Notes: generated from the letters alone by a model not told the origin. 64,000 nt of DNA from Candidatus Kapaibacterium sp. (GCA_025055755.1 JANWWF010000001.1:90915-154914); one strand, 5' to 3'. Shown: positions 1 through 9,629, counted from the first letter of the stretch. Made by a program: numbers and translations.

Positions 1-80
1 ATCTTCCCAATGGACTGTATATCGTGTCTGTCCAGGGCTCCACTATCCGGCTAGCAGACAAAGTATTCATATCACGATAA
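1..80 (+). CDS. C-terminal end of a secreted protein with T9SS-type sorting domain (partial)
   Basis: Reading frame 3 is open from the window edge to a TAA and encodes about 25 residues, including LPNGLYIVSVQG and ending DKVFISR. This is too short for the ORF track. The pattern (small residue, GLYIV, a short turn, then K-[VI]-hydrophobic at the extreme C-terminus) is what type IX secretion type A sorting domains look like in Bacteroidota/Chlorobiota. The rest of the protein lies outside the window, so the catalytic part is unknown. It stops 11 bp before the start of a PorV/PorQ-like gene on the same strand, which suggests co-transcription. The assignment rests on a short motif only. Confidence 0.6.
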   Translation, partial: LPNGLYIVSVQGSTIRLADKVFISR

Positions 81-91
81 CCACGCTCGAT

Positions 92-1093
92 ATGGGGACA
101 CTACGCTTTATCGCGTGTTACATAGCAAGTACCGCTATGCTAATGGCGCAAGAAAGTGCGCCATTAGCAGTAGCCTCCTATCTTTTACGACCAATCTCCG
201 CACGTGCTGTTGGTTTAGGAGGGATGCAGGTTGCTTGCGCAGATGAGCCAACAGCCATTTTTTCTAATCCGGCACTGCTTGGCTACCTTGGACCTAAAAG
301 TGCCATAACTGGTGGCGTTACAGCCCTTGCATTCGGACGCTCCCTGACTAATATTGCAGCAACATTCGAGCTATCCAGTAACCTCTCAATCGGTGGCGGA
401 ATCCTCGGAATGAATCAAGGCACAATTACTCGTCGTGACCTTGATGGAACGCTTCTCGGCTCGAGTACTATTTGGCAAGGTTCTGCAAATGTTGGAGCAA
501 CCTATCGCCTGACTACAGAAACTGCGATAGGTCTAAGTGGACGAGTGTTACTTTCCACTGCTCCCGATCCTGCTGCAACAGGAAACGGTGCTGCAATAGA
601 TGCAGGCATGGTAACCTCTTTCCTCAACATCGCCACAGTGGGATTAAGTGTGCAGAACCTTGGATTTATGAAAATTGGGGCAGAGCGTTTCTCTCTCCCT
701 TGGATGATACGCTTGGGGATATGCAGCATAATTCCGTTCTCAGAGCAGACGGTGGCTGTCACCTCACCGACCTTGGGAAATGTTGATACTGTTAGTACCC
801 CAAGTAGTGAGTACCTTCTCATCGGAATTGAAGGATTTGTCCGAGCTGGAGCGTCAGTACCAACAATTGTTGCGGGAATCGAAGTTGTCCCCCACGAACT
901 TGTTTCTCTTCGTTCTGGCGTAACTGTCTATGGTGAATCACTCGGGAGCACCCGGATTTTCCCGCAGACACTCCTCGGCGGTGGTATATCACTGCGTTTA
1001 CCCCTCTCATTCTCTCTTCGGGTGGACTATGCGCTTGCCCATAGTTTCACTGCTTCCCTTACACACACACTGTCCCTTGTTGCAGAACTATGA
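92..1093 (+). CDS. PorV/PorQ-family outer-membrane beta-barrel protein
   Basis: The protein has 333 residues. An N-terminal signal peptide (about residues 1-19, ending in a MAQ-E cleavage-like site) is followed by SARAVGLGGMQVACADEPTA and IFSNPALLG, which is the characteristic N-terminus of the PorV/PorQ (UPF0164-like) FadL-type barrels. The remainder alternates polar and hydrophobic residues as expected for beta-strands and ends in LSLVAEL. In known T9SS organisms PorV shuttles cargo carrying C-terminal sorting domains to the attachment machinery. Here the gene directly follows a cargo-like C-terminus, consistent with but not proof of that role. Many genomes carry several paralogues, so this could be any family member rather than the true PorV. 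Confidence 0.7.
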   Translation: MGTLRFIACYIASTAMLMAQESAPLAVASYLLRPISARAVGLGGMQVACADEPTAIFSNPALLGYLGPKSAITGGVTALAFGRSLTNIAATFELSSNLSIGGGILGMNQGTITRRDLDGTLLGSSTIWQGSANVGATYRLTTETAIGLSGRVLLSTAPDPAATGNGAAIDAGMVTSFLNIATVGLSVQNLGFMKIGAERFSLPWMIRLGICSIIPFSEQTVAVTSPTLGNVDTVSTPSSEYLLIGIEGFVRAGASVPTIVAGIEVVPHELVSLRSGVTVYGESLGSTRIFPQTLLGGGISLRLPLSFSLRVDYALAHSFTASLTHTLSLVAEL

Positions 1094-1145
1094 AAAGTGG
1101 CAAAGCACGATTCCATAGGTCTATCTCCTGGCACAGTGAAACGCG

Positions 1146-2315
1146 ATGAATTCCCCAACCTCTTGGAGAAAGAGATTGGCAGGGAGTACGCGGCAAGGTC
1201 TTCGAATCATACTTTTACTCATCTTTTTGGTGTTAAGCTTTCCTTACGCTGCAGCCCCTATCTACACTATCCTGCCAGCAGAACATTTCCACGGGAATGA
1301 GTGGTTCAATCCTTACCATGATGTTGACCTCAACACTCCCTGGAAAAAGGTAAATACTCATCTCCACAGTCGTGTGTGGTGGGGCACTACTGATGGTCAT
1401 AAAAACACTCTCCATGAAATTGCAGCCGTGTATCGACAACTCGGATATGCTGCTATAGCTCTCTCTAACTACCAACGCATTGATTCAATAGGGTATGGTT
1501 GGACACACTTGCCTTGCTACGAACATGGATACAACATCCAGAAAACGCACCAGATAGTCCTTGGTGCCCAATCAGTGATTTGGCTCGACTGTATCCTTCC
1601 TCAGACCCTATTTATCAAGCAATGGATACTCGACATACTTCGCCCTACGGCTGAAATAACTATCCTGGCCCACCCGGCGTTTGGCCGTCCCAGTTATTAC
1701 GAACGCGACTTGAACTTCCTTGGAAATTATGATGGAATTGAGGTGTTCAACCACTATCGAACCTCGTGGGCACATTGGGACTCTGCTCTATCGAACGGTA
1801 TCATTGTTTGGGCAGTTGGCAATGATGATTGCCATGATGTTCAAAGCAATAAGGAAACAGGTGTATGCCTAACTTTAGCGCCATTACCAGTTCAGTGGAA
1901 GCCATCAGATCTCTACCACGCTTTTCATTCTGGCAAAACGATAGCTGTTCGCACCTATCAAGCTTCACTTCCCATCACAGGTATCATTCAGCGCATACAG
2001 AAGGATTCTCTGGTCGTCGTACTTACAAGTACAGCCGATTCAGTTCGATTTGTAAGCGATGGAGGAAAGATTGCCTTTGTCGCATCTAACACAGCACGGG
2101 CAGCTATGCCGTTGCTTGCATCGGCTTCCTACATTCGTGTGGAGGTGTACTGTGGCAATACAACGTATGCTCTAAATCCTGTTGTGCGGACATCATCAGC
2201 ATCTATACCGACACAGAGCCGGCGTTTACGAGAGGACGTTCCCCTGACCCTACTCTATCGCTTGGTCTGGATGCTTATTTATGTTAACATCGGACTGCTC
2301 CTCATTCGACGATAG
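1146..2315 (+). CDS. Membrane-anchored PHP-domain-like protein (putative metal-dependent hydrolase)
   Basis: The product is 389 residues with a hydrophobic segment near residues 19-38 and a second at the very C-terminus (about 370-388), so it is probably tethered to the inner membrane with the bulk outside the cytoplasm. PHP-superfamily metal-binding motifs are visible in order: VNTHLHS (H72, H74), ILAHPAF (H176) and VGNDDCHD (D227-H230). The family hydrolyses phosphoester or related bonds with two or three metals. The usual DH motif after strand 2 appears replaced by ALSNYQR, so the site may be altered. It starts 52 bp after the barrel gene and ends 5 bp before a GT39 gene. The substrate is unknown; an envelope role is inferred only from the membrane segments and neighbours. 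Confidence 0.6.
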   Translation: MNSPTSWRKRLAGSTRQGLRIILLLIFLVLSFPYAAAPIYTILPAEHFHGNEWFNPYHDVDLNTPWKKVNTHLHSRVWWGTTDGHKNTLHEIAAVYRQLGYAAIALSNYQRIDSIGYGWTHLPCYEHGYNIQKTHQIVLGAQSVIWLDCILPQTLFIKQWILDILRPTAEITILAHPAFGRPSYYERDLNFLGNYDGIEVFNHYRTSWAHWDSALSNGIIVWAVGNDDCHDVQSNKETGVCLTLAPLPVQWKPSDLYHAFHSGKTIAVRTYQASLPITGIIQRIQKDSLVVVLTSTADSVRFVSDGGKIAFVASNTARAAMPLLASASYIRVEVYCGNTTYALNPVVRTSSASIPTQSRRLREDVPLTLLYRLVWMLIYVNIGLLLIRR

Positions 2316-2320
2316 CTCCA

Positions 2321-3955
2321 ATGAAGCGTCTTCTCTCTCACCCTGCTTTACTGTTGAGTTTGTTTGTCGCGATGACTGTCATTCCTTTACTGGGGAATGC
2401 TTACCTATTTGATTGGGATGAGGTCAACTTTGCTGAATGTGCCCGCGAAATGATTGTCACGGGTGACTATCTCCATCCGCGTATTGACTACGAGCCATTT
2501 TGGGAAAAACCTCCCCTTTTTTTCTGGCTCCAAGCATTAGCAATGAACCTTTTTGGCATCAATGAATTCGCCGCACGCCTTCCTAATGCCATTGTCGGGA
2601 TCGTAACAGTCGCCATGTTAGTGATAATTGGGAAACGGTGGGTAGATTCTACATTCGGGATGTTATGGGGATTAGTATGGATAGGGTCGCTGCTCCCTCA
2701 GTTTTACATGCACACCGGATTGATTGATCCTTTGTTTAACCTACTTATGGTGGCTTCAGCAATTTGTGCGCTTGAAAGCATTACCTCAAAAAACGCTATA
2801 CTCCTTGCCTGCAGCGGATTACTCCTCGGACTTGCTGTGCTCACCAAGGGACCAATTGCACTGGCGTTGGTTGGTATCCCCTTGCTTGCACTTTGGCTCC
2901 GCTGTGCAGGATGGAAGCACACGCTCCGCGATGCTGGTATTGTTGCAGTGATAGCAGTTCTTCCCTTTACTCTTTGGTTAGCATCTGACCGAAGCTCCTG
3001 GGGGCAATGGTTCATGCAATCGTTTTTAGACTACCAGCTTCGACTCTTAACCACCGGCGATGCAGGACATCATGGGCCGTTGTACTACCACATAGCTGTT
3101 CTCCTGCTTGGTTGTTTTCCGGCATCATGGCTTGCACTTAAGGCATATCGTCCAAAGTGGAGGATTGAGGATCTCGCAGACGCATCATTTACGTTTGCCG
3201 TGATGTTAGTAGTAGTGGTTGTCATTTTTTCAATTGTACAGACAAAGATTATCCATTACTCTTCGTTGGCATATTTCCCTCTCACTTTTTTTGCTGCACA
3301 GGTGCTCTACCGATGGTGGTATAGCCCCAACAAAGCCATTGTTTTTCTTATAGCTGCAGGAAGCATCATTCTTGGTATTCTGTTCATACTAACTCCGATT
3401 ATTCTTGCGAACCGTCCACTCTTAGAAGCCCTTGCCCGCGATACTTTTGCTCGAAGTATCGTGCAAACGGCTGTGCCACAATGGCGGGGGATTGAATGGG
3501 CAGCTGGAGCGCTTGTTCTCAGCGCGACTTTAACTGCTTTCATAGCCTTTCGGTGGTCACCACGTTCTGCTGTCGTGATTCTTCTACTTAGCAATGCATT
3601 AGGTGTCAGTGCCTTCCTACGAGTTGTTGCTCCGCGAATACAGGATTTTACCCAACGTGAATTGGTCGAATTTTGTCGCCGCTATGCACAGAGCGATGTG
3701 ATTCTGCATCCCGTCGGTTTTAAGACATACGTGCACCTGTTCTATGGTAGGCGAAAGTTTAGTCAAAGTCCACCCGGTAATTCAATTTCTCGCAGTCAAT
3801 GGGAAGCATACCTGCTTGATGGGCCTATTCGCACGGACGTCATTTTCATTGCAAAGCGAGTGAAAGCAGGCGATCTTCTCCGACGTAAAGATTTTGTTCA
3901 GCTTGACGATCCGAATTCTGCATGGTTATTTCTCTTACGCCCAGCCAAACGGTAG
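2321..3955 (+). CDS. ArnT/PMT-like glycosyltransferase (GT39/GT83 type)
   Basis: The product is a 544-residue polytopic membrane protein. The first extracytoplasmic loop after TM1 carries DWDEVNFAECAREM (acidic pair D33/E34) and then WEKPPLFFWLQA, the signature of ArnT and protein O-mannosyltransferase-like enzymes that use polyprenyl-phosphate sugars. Roughly ten to twelve hydrophobic segments follow, then a soluble C-terminal domain of about 120 residues. The family transfers a lipid-linked sugar to lipid A or protein on the periplasmic face. Which acceptor is used cannot be read from the sequence. It starts 5 bp after the PHP-like gene, and its last 34 bp overlap the start of mpl in another frame. 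Confidence 0.8.
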   Translation: MKRLLSHPALLLSLFVAMTVIPLLGNAYLFDWDEVNFAECAREMIVTGDYLHPRIDYEPFWEKPPLFFWLQALAMNLFGINEFAARLPNAIVGIVTVAMLVIIGKRWVDSTFGMLWGLVWIGSLLPQFYMHTGLIDPLFNLLMVASAICALESITSKNAILLACSGLLLGLAVLTKGPIALALVGIPLLALWLRCAGWKHTLRDAGIVAVIAVLPFTLWLASDRSSWGQWFMQSFLDYQLRLLTTGDAGHHGPLYYHIAVLLLGCFPASWLALKAYRPKWRIEDLADASFTFAVMLVVVVVIFSIVQTKIIHYSSLAYFPLTFFAAQVLYRWWYSPNKAIVFLIAAGSIILGILFILTPIILANRPLLEALARDTFARSIVQTAVPQWRGIEWAAGALVLSATLTAFIAFRWSPRSAVVILLLSNALGVSAFLRVVAPRIQDFTQRELVEFCRRYAQSDVILHPVGFKTYVHLFYGRRKFSQSPPGNSISRSQWEAYLLDGPIRTDVIFIAKRVKAGDLLRRKDFVQLDDPNSAWLFLLRPAKR

Positions 3956-5385
3956 AGCGTCTTTACTTTCTGGGAGTCGGTGGTATCGCGATGGGCTCTG
4001 TCGCCATCGCATGCAAGGAGATGGGCGCAATCGTCAGCGGATGCGACAGCAACGTGTATCCGCCAATGAGCATCTTGCTCGAGCGTAGTGGTATCCCCTA
4101 TGCAAACACGTATGACCCTGAACATCTACTTGCATTTTCTCCACACGCAGTTATAGTGGGGAATGCAATTAGTCGTGGTAACCCCGTGCTGGAAGTAGCA
4201 CTCGACCGAAACATTCCTCTCCTGTCCATGCCCGAACTGCTCCGATGGAGTTTTATGCAAAGAAGCCGCCGTATCGTTGTTAGCGGTACTCATGGCAAGA
4301 CGACGACAACAAGTCTTCTGGCATGGATACTTCACCGCTGTGGAGCACCGGTCGGATACCTAATTGGAGGAGCTGTGGACGTGCTGGGACACAGCTGTCG
4401 TCCTGCACCGCCAGATGGTTACTTTGTTCTTGAGGGAGATGAGTACGATACTGCTTTTTTCGATAAGCGAAGCAAATTTCTTCACTCCATGCCAACCATC
4501 CTCATCGTCACGAGCATCGAATACGATCACGCAGATATATTTCCGTCATATGACGCTGTCGTTGCAGCATTTCGACAACTGATTCGGCTTGTTCCGCAAA
4601 CTGGCGCAGTATTTATCTGCGGCGATGATCAGGGAGCTGTCTCTGCTGGCGACTATGCTCTTTCCCCAGTATACCTGTATGGAACCAGCGAACAAGCAAG
4701 CTGGAGAGCCACCGATATACACTTCGATGACGAATTCACTTCCTTCAGCATCATCAAGCAAGGTAGCACTTTTGGTCAGTTCCGCATCCCGCTCATCGGG
4801 GAGCACAACGTGCGCAACGCCACCGCTGCCATCGCGGTTGCATCCCACCTTGGTTTATCCCCTGCGGAGATAGCAACTGCTCTTGAAGAATTTCGCCCTC
4901 CGAAACGTCGCTTTGAACTTCTTTGTCAGTGGCGTGGCGCTTTGGTTGTTGACGATTTTGCCCATCATCCGACTGCAATTCGTGCAACTCTCCAAGCAGC
5001 CCGACATCGCTATCCACACCGTCGCATTGTTGCATGCTTTGAACCTCGCTCGAATACCGCTGCACAGGCTGTTTTCCAGCATGCGTTCGCTGATGCATTG
5101 GCTGCTGCTGACCTTGTTTTTCTATGCCCCGTCTATCGTGCAGAACGATATTCTCCTGATCAACGCCTCAACCGTGAATTGCTCAGTTGGGATTTATCCG
5201 CTCGAGGCATTGAGTGCTACGTGATCCCCGATGGTCCAGCATGGGGCAACACAGCGTTTGAGATGCTTCGTGCTGCAGTGCACCCAAACGACCTGGTGAT
5301 TTTGATGAGCAATGGCAATATCGGAGGCTTACGACAACTAATCATAAGTGACGCGCAAACGACGTCCCCCCTACGCCAAGCTTAA
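3922..5385 (+). CDS. mpl: UDP-N-acetylmuramate:L-alanyl-gamma-D-glutamyl-meso-diaminopimelate ligase
   Basis: This is a Mur-ligase-family protein of 487 residues. The N-terminal Rossmann segment YFLGVGGIAMGSVA is followed by the ATP loop SGTHGKTTTTS (about 121-131), the central EGDEYDTAFFDKRSKF and the DDFAHHPTA motif of the C-terminal domain. The combination of LIGGAVDVLG and the EGDEYDTAFFDKRSKF block fits Mpl rather than MurC. Mpl re-attaches recycled murein tripeptide to UDP-MurNAc in the cytoplasm. The ATG at 3922 lies inside the glycosyltransferase gene (34 bp overlap), implying translational coupling. The TAA stop is shared head-on with the convergent subtilase gene at a TTAA palindrome. 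Confidence 0.88.
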   Translation: MVISLTPSQTVERLYFLGVGGIAMGSVAIACKEMGAIVSGCDSNVYPPMSILLERSGIPYANTYDPEHLLAFSPHAVIVGNAISRGNPVLEVALDRNIPLLSMPELLRWSFMQRSRRIVVSGTHGKTTTTSLLAWILHRCGAPVGYLIGGAVDVLGHSCRPAPPDGYFVLEGDEYDTAFFDKRSKFLHSMPTILIVTSIEYDHADIFPSYDAVVAAFRQLIRLVPQTGAVFICGDDQGAVSAGDYALSPVYLYGTSEQASWRATDIHFDDEFTSFSIIKQGSTFGQFRIPLIGEHNVRNATAAIAVASHLGLSPAEIATALEEFRPPKRRFELLCQWRGALVVDDFAHHPTAIRATLQAARHRYPHRRIVACFEPRSNTAAQAVFQHAFADALAAADLVFLCPVYRAERYSPDQRLNRELLSWDLSARGIECYVIPDGPAWGNTAFEMLRAAVHPNDLVILMSNGNIGGLRQLIISDAQTTSPLRQA

Positions 5386-8300
5386 GGCACAACAACAAAT
5401 TTTTGAACCGTCGTTTCATTCCCCTGCTTATCAATAACCCGATAAAGGTACACTCCCTCAGGGAGTGCTTTTCCGTCAGGCAGCTGTGGAATCCAGCGCA
5501 CCCCACCAGTAGGCTCATCGCATACAATACGTGTGAGTTCATAGCCGTTGAGCGTACTGATGACCACCGTTGCACCCATCGGTACGTAGGCAAAGCGGAG
5601 TTCTCGATCCCGACTTAGTGACCATGGTTGGGGATATGCAAAAGTTGCAGCCGTTGAGGATGCCGAATAAAACCATGCAACCGTGTTGCCGCTGCTACGT
5701 GTCATGAACTTGCCCTCCCTCGAACGGAATGAACTGGGAAATCGCATCGTATAAATCATCCCTCGTGGCTCATAACGAAAGCTGCTGTCGAATACAAACC
5801 GAAGTGCGTGCTCATCATTGCTCGGAAGCACCGCAACAACCTTTCCGTATGGCTGCATGATGATACTGTCCAACGACAGTGACGCCACTACAGGAGCATC
5901 ACTAAAGCGAACGGTAATGCTCGTATTTGTCACCTCGAGTAGTTGCTCAGCGTAGAACTCCTCTACGCTTTGCTGGGGTGCAGTGACAATTAACTCTGCC
6001 ATCGACGGCAACGAGGGATTCCCAAAGTAATCGCGTGTTCTTCCCTCGAGCATTACTAAATATCGGCCTTCCTTTAGTGGACGCGAAACCCAAGCAATCA
6101 GCTGCTGTACACCCGCTGATGCAGTAAACTCTACGGGATAACGGACTGTATCTTGGAAAATCACTATGGAAGCTGGAGGAATACCATTTGGAGGAAGGTA
6201 TCCGCGGAACCATGCTCGGATGCTGCGGCTTCCTTCCACCACAGTATCAACTCGCTCAAGAGAAAGAGACTCAGCTCGAACTACCTCGATGGAATTACTC
6301 CAGCGTGATGTATCTATGCCGCGTATCGCTTGCACTGTAACTGTGCAACGTATGCATGCTGGAAGATTTTGTGCTACTAACACCGCCCTGGTACTATCAA
6401 ACGTTTGTGGATAGACCGTTTGATTTATTCGGATGCGGTATCGTGCATCAGGCACAGCTGAATGCCACACACACTCGATGTCACCGGTTGGTAATGCATA
6501 TGCATCAACAAGCGATGGCGACCGAAGTAAAGCAGGTGTATAGCGGAAAAATTTGGTACTAGCATTGTCTAATCCGCACATGAGTCCAAGCTCTACAGAA
6601 CCATCACCATCGAGATCGGACAGGATTGCACCGTTCGACCATATCGAATCGCGTACAAAGAGGATCTCCGGATATCCTCGTTGCCAAGATAGGACGTACA
6701 CATACGGGAAGAGACAAAGAACTATCTCATCTTTGCCATCGCTATCGAGATCACCAGCAGCGATACCGTTATAATACGGTCGTCCATAATACACACCCCA
6801 GAAGAAGTCCTCCCATACCACGATGTACTGATTCGGTGCAGTTGCTTTGATAGCACAGAATCGCCACAGTGGTGGTTCATACTCACCAATGTCATTGTAA
6901 GCTGGAAGTGCTGCTGCACCGGAGATAATTTCTTTGCTTCCATCACCGTCAATGTCCGCAGCAGTAACAAATTCGGTTCCTGCTCCTGCAAGAAAAGGCA
7001 CAGCGGGAGCCGAATATTCTCGCGTGAATCTCCCCTGAGACCATGCAGCAATTTCCAGGTCGCCGTCACTGTCAGCATAAGCAACCTCGATTTCACCGTC
7101 TTTGTCAAAATCGCCAACTGCACACAGTGGCGCAGATATCGTGTTTATTTGGCGTCCCCGTTGAGGTGCTGAAGAAAGTTCTATGCTGTCAAGAGCAACA
7201 AAACGTGTTCCATTCCAACTGAGCGCAACCAACGCATCGCTTGCAGGTAAGAGTGTGCCATCGGCAGCGATGCGAGTACGACGAGTTCGGAAGCCAAGTA
7301 TCTCTGGTTTTTGGTCGCCAGTAATATCAGCAAGTGCTGCAGCCCAAAAAGTATGTGCAACTGTATCCCCCCAGAGCACGGTAGAAAATGGCACCGGCTC
7401 AAATTGAAACAAGCGAGTATCACCGGCATCGTATGTCAGCACATCCATGGTACCATCGTTATTAGCATCCCCATACCCACGGAGAAACAAGGTGCGGTCA
7501 GATTTGGCTCGAATGCGAAATGTATCCTGCTCTCGAACAAGGACAAGTGCCTGTTGAGGCAAGCGTGCGCGTGTGGCAACAAGAGCGCCAGTAGCAGGAC
7601 TAAAGCTGCCACTAAGGAGCAATGGCTCTACGCGATAGGAGAGCTCTTGCCAATCACCACTAAACCCTGCCTCTGATGGAATGGCAACAGAATCAGCTTC
7701 TACTACTGCAGTATCTACCCCATCCCACGCAATGATTTTGAGGCGATATATTCCTCCCTGCAGGAAGGGTAAGACAGTAGCATGAAGGCGACGGTAATGG
7801 CCATCTCCACGGATTTCTGTGATTGAAAGGTTATCGTGTCGTTGCACTTGCACAGCTATTTCACATCGGCGATTTGTTCGAGTCACGACAGCAAGCCTTC
7901 GCTGCCGTCCCAACCATACAGGATACCAAGCAAACTGCTCAACCCGAATTCCAGAGCGGACATATTGGATAACGGCAGCATCTTCTATCGTCTTGCCCGT
8001 GTGAAGGATGGCACGCAATCGAAATACTACCAGGCTATCATTCGATTCCAGCAATTCCTCAATATGATACCGAGCACTGAACACCGCTCCCCGTGATTCG
8101 ATGAACACACGCTCAATCCCCCTTCGCACTATGACAAGTTGCCATTTTTCCAAAAGAGGATGCACAACACGAACAACAACCTCGACACTGCTAACCGTAT
8201 CACTGACGACGCTTCCGTGGAGTGGCTGCTCAAGCTCGATGATTCCTTTAAGCTCGATTTGCTCTAAGGCACGGAGTGGGGAAACAAGACCATGACCACG

Positions 8301-9629
8301 TCGCAACTGCCACGGCTCTGTGGGACTATCTGCTGTCGTCGCAAGGATTGTGCGAATTTGGTCAGCGGTTATCCACGGTGCACGTGCTTGAAGTAGAGCA
8401 ACCGTTGCACTTACCAGGGGTGCAGCAAACGATGTACCACTGTACTGCTGAAAACCGCCGCCAGGCGCGGCAGTCATGATGTTTTGTCCTGGCGCTAATA
8501 AGAAAAGCCGTTCACTGTAACTGCTAAACGCAGTAGCCTGCCCTCGACTTGTTGCCGCACCGATACTAAGAACACCTACCTCATCGCTGGGATAATGAGG
8601 GAGATTCGACCCGCTGTTTCCCGCTGAAGCGACCACTACAACGTCAGCAGCACGTGCAAGCTCGATTGCTGTAGCAATCAGCGTAGAGCGCACTATGTCG
8701 CCAAAGCTGCAATTGATAATGCGTGCTCCATTGAGTACCGCATATACAATTGCTGCCGCAATATCATCCTCGTCCCCAATGCCTGTCAAGTCGAAGGCAC
8801 GGAGTACCATAATCTGAGCATCAAACGCCAGCCCAGTGAATCCGGAGCTATCTGTAGGCTTGGCAGCAATCAGTGCACTCACCGCAGTCCCGTGCCCATT
8901 CTCATCGTAGGGGAATGGACTTGGATTCTTCGTTTGTCCCAAAAGAGCAACCGAACGACTCACAAAGCTGTAGCCGATAACATCATCTGCGTATCCGTTG
9001 TTGTCGTTATCGCGACCATCGAGGTCTCCACGAACGCCATTACGGATTTCCGTCACTGGCCATGGATCGAAACGCCCGTTCCCATTGAGATCTTCTTTTT
9101 TATTGACCCACAAGGATTGCTGGAGAGCAGGATGCTGCCAATCAATTCCAGTGTCAATGACTCCTACGATAACATCACGACCAGTGCTGTATTTCCACGA
9201 TTCTCTTGCATGTAATGCATCAAGATACCATTGAGACGCCGAAGGTTGGAGCTGATATGCAGAACAAGCTCTGTCTATTCGATAGCGGAATGGGGATCGT
9301 ACCTCAAGTATGGCTTGATTAAAACGAAGGACTCGACGAAGGCTGTCTCCATTAGTTGTCTGCACTACTGCAATGCAGCTTAGCGTATCCACTAAGCGCT
9401 GAATATGTGCGGTGTTTTTATTCTCACTCAGGAGCAATATGCTTCGATGTAACACTGGTTCAATGATAAGTCGGCTTGCAGGAAAGCGGCTCACAAATTC
9501 CTGACACTCTACCGGCGTGCGAAAGCGGAGGAAAAGCTTTTCCTGGGCTGTTGCAATGGGGGTGGCCAACAGCAACAGAAAAGCGCAACGGAAATATGCT
9601 GAGCTTTGGTGCATACTCGAAACTACCAT
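5382..9629 (-). CDS. Secreted S8 subtilisin-like peptidase with FG-GAP repeats and a T9SS-type C-terminal domain
   Basis: The product is a very large secreted protease of 1415 residues. The signal peptide is best read from the second ATG (residue 6, position 9614: MHQSSAYFRCAFLLLL, ending near ATAQ). The catalytic triad is intact: D159 in VIVGVIDTGID, H246 in NGHGTAVS, S400 in SGTSFAAP, with the oxyanion Asn in ASAGNSGS. A D/N-rich insert near 180-215 resembles a calcium site. Ig-like sequence follows, then about six integrin-type FG-GAP/VCBS repeats at roughly 640-960 (for example DFDKDGEIEVAY, DIDGDGSKEI, DLDSDGKDEIVL). The last 85 residues (YPQPWS, then GVYLYRVIDKQGN) look like a T9SS/FlgD-like sorting domain. 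Likely role: cell-surface or extracellular protein degradation. Confidence 0.85.
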   Translation of the reverse strand: MVVSSMHQSSAYFRCAFLLLLATPIATAQEKLFLRFRTPVECQEFVSRFPASRLIIEPVLHRSILLLSENKNTAHIQRLVDTLSCIAVVQTTNGDSLRRVLRFNQAILEVRSPFRYRIDRACSAYQLQPSASQWYLDALHARESWKYSTGRDVIVGVIDTGIDWQHPALQQSLWVNKKEDLNGNGRFDPWPVTEIRNGVRGDLDGRDNDNNGYADDVIGYSFVSRSVALLGQTKNPSPFPYDENGHGTAVSALIAAKPTDSSGFTGLAFDAQIMVLRAFDLTGIGDEDDIAAAIVYAVLNGARIINCSFGDIVRSTLIATAIELARAADVVVVASAGNSGSNLPHYPSDEVGVLSIGAATSRGQATAFSSYSERLFLLAPGQNIMTAAPGGGFQQYSGTSFAAPLVSATVALLQARAPWITADQIRTILATTADSPTEPWQLRRGHGLVSPLRALEQIELKGIIELEQPLHGSVVSDTVSSVEVVVRVVHPLLEKWQLVIVRRGIERVFIESRGAVFSARYHIEELLESNDSLVVFRLRAILHTGKTIEDAAVIQYVRSGIRVEQFAWYPVWLGRQRRLAVVTRTNRRCEIAVQVQRHDNLSITEIRGDGHYRRLHATVLPFLQGGIYRLKIIAWDGVDTAVVEADSVAIPSEAGFSGDWQELSYRVEPLLLSGSFSPATGALVATRARLPQQALVLVREQDTFRIRAKSDRTLFLRGYGDANNDGTMDVLTYDAGDTRLFQFEPVPFSTVLWGDTVAHTFWAAALADITGDQKPEILGFRTRRTRIAADGTLLPASDALVALSWNGTRFVALDSIELSSAPQRGRQINTISAPLCAVGDFDKDGEIEVAYADSDGDLEIAAWSQGRFTREYSAPAVPFLAGAGTEFVTAADIDGDGSKEIISGAAALPAYNDIGEYEPPLWRFCAIKATAPNQYIVVWEDFFWGVYYGRPYYNGIAAGDLDSDGKDEIVLCLFPYVYVLSWQRGYPEILFVRDSIWSNGAILSDLDGDGSVELGLMCGLDNASTKFFRYTPALLRSPSLVDAYALPTGDIECVWHSAVPDARYRIRINQTVYPQTFDSTRAVLVAQNLPACIRCTVTVQAIRGIDTSRWSNSIEVVRAESLSLERVDTVVEGSRSIRAWFRGYLPPNGIPPASIVIFQDTVRYPVEFTASAGVQQLIAWVSRPLKEGRYLVMLEGRTRDYFGNPSLPSMAELIVTAPQQSVEEFYAEQLLEVTNTSITVRFSDAPVVASLSLDSIIMQPYGKVVAVLPSNDEHALRFVFDSSFRYEPRGMIYTMRFPSSFRSREGKFMTRSSGNTVAWFYSASSTAATFAYPQPWSLSRDRELRFAYVPMGATVVISTLNGYELTRIVCDEPTGGVRWIPQLPDGKALPEGVYLYRVIDKQGNETTVQKFVVVP

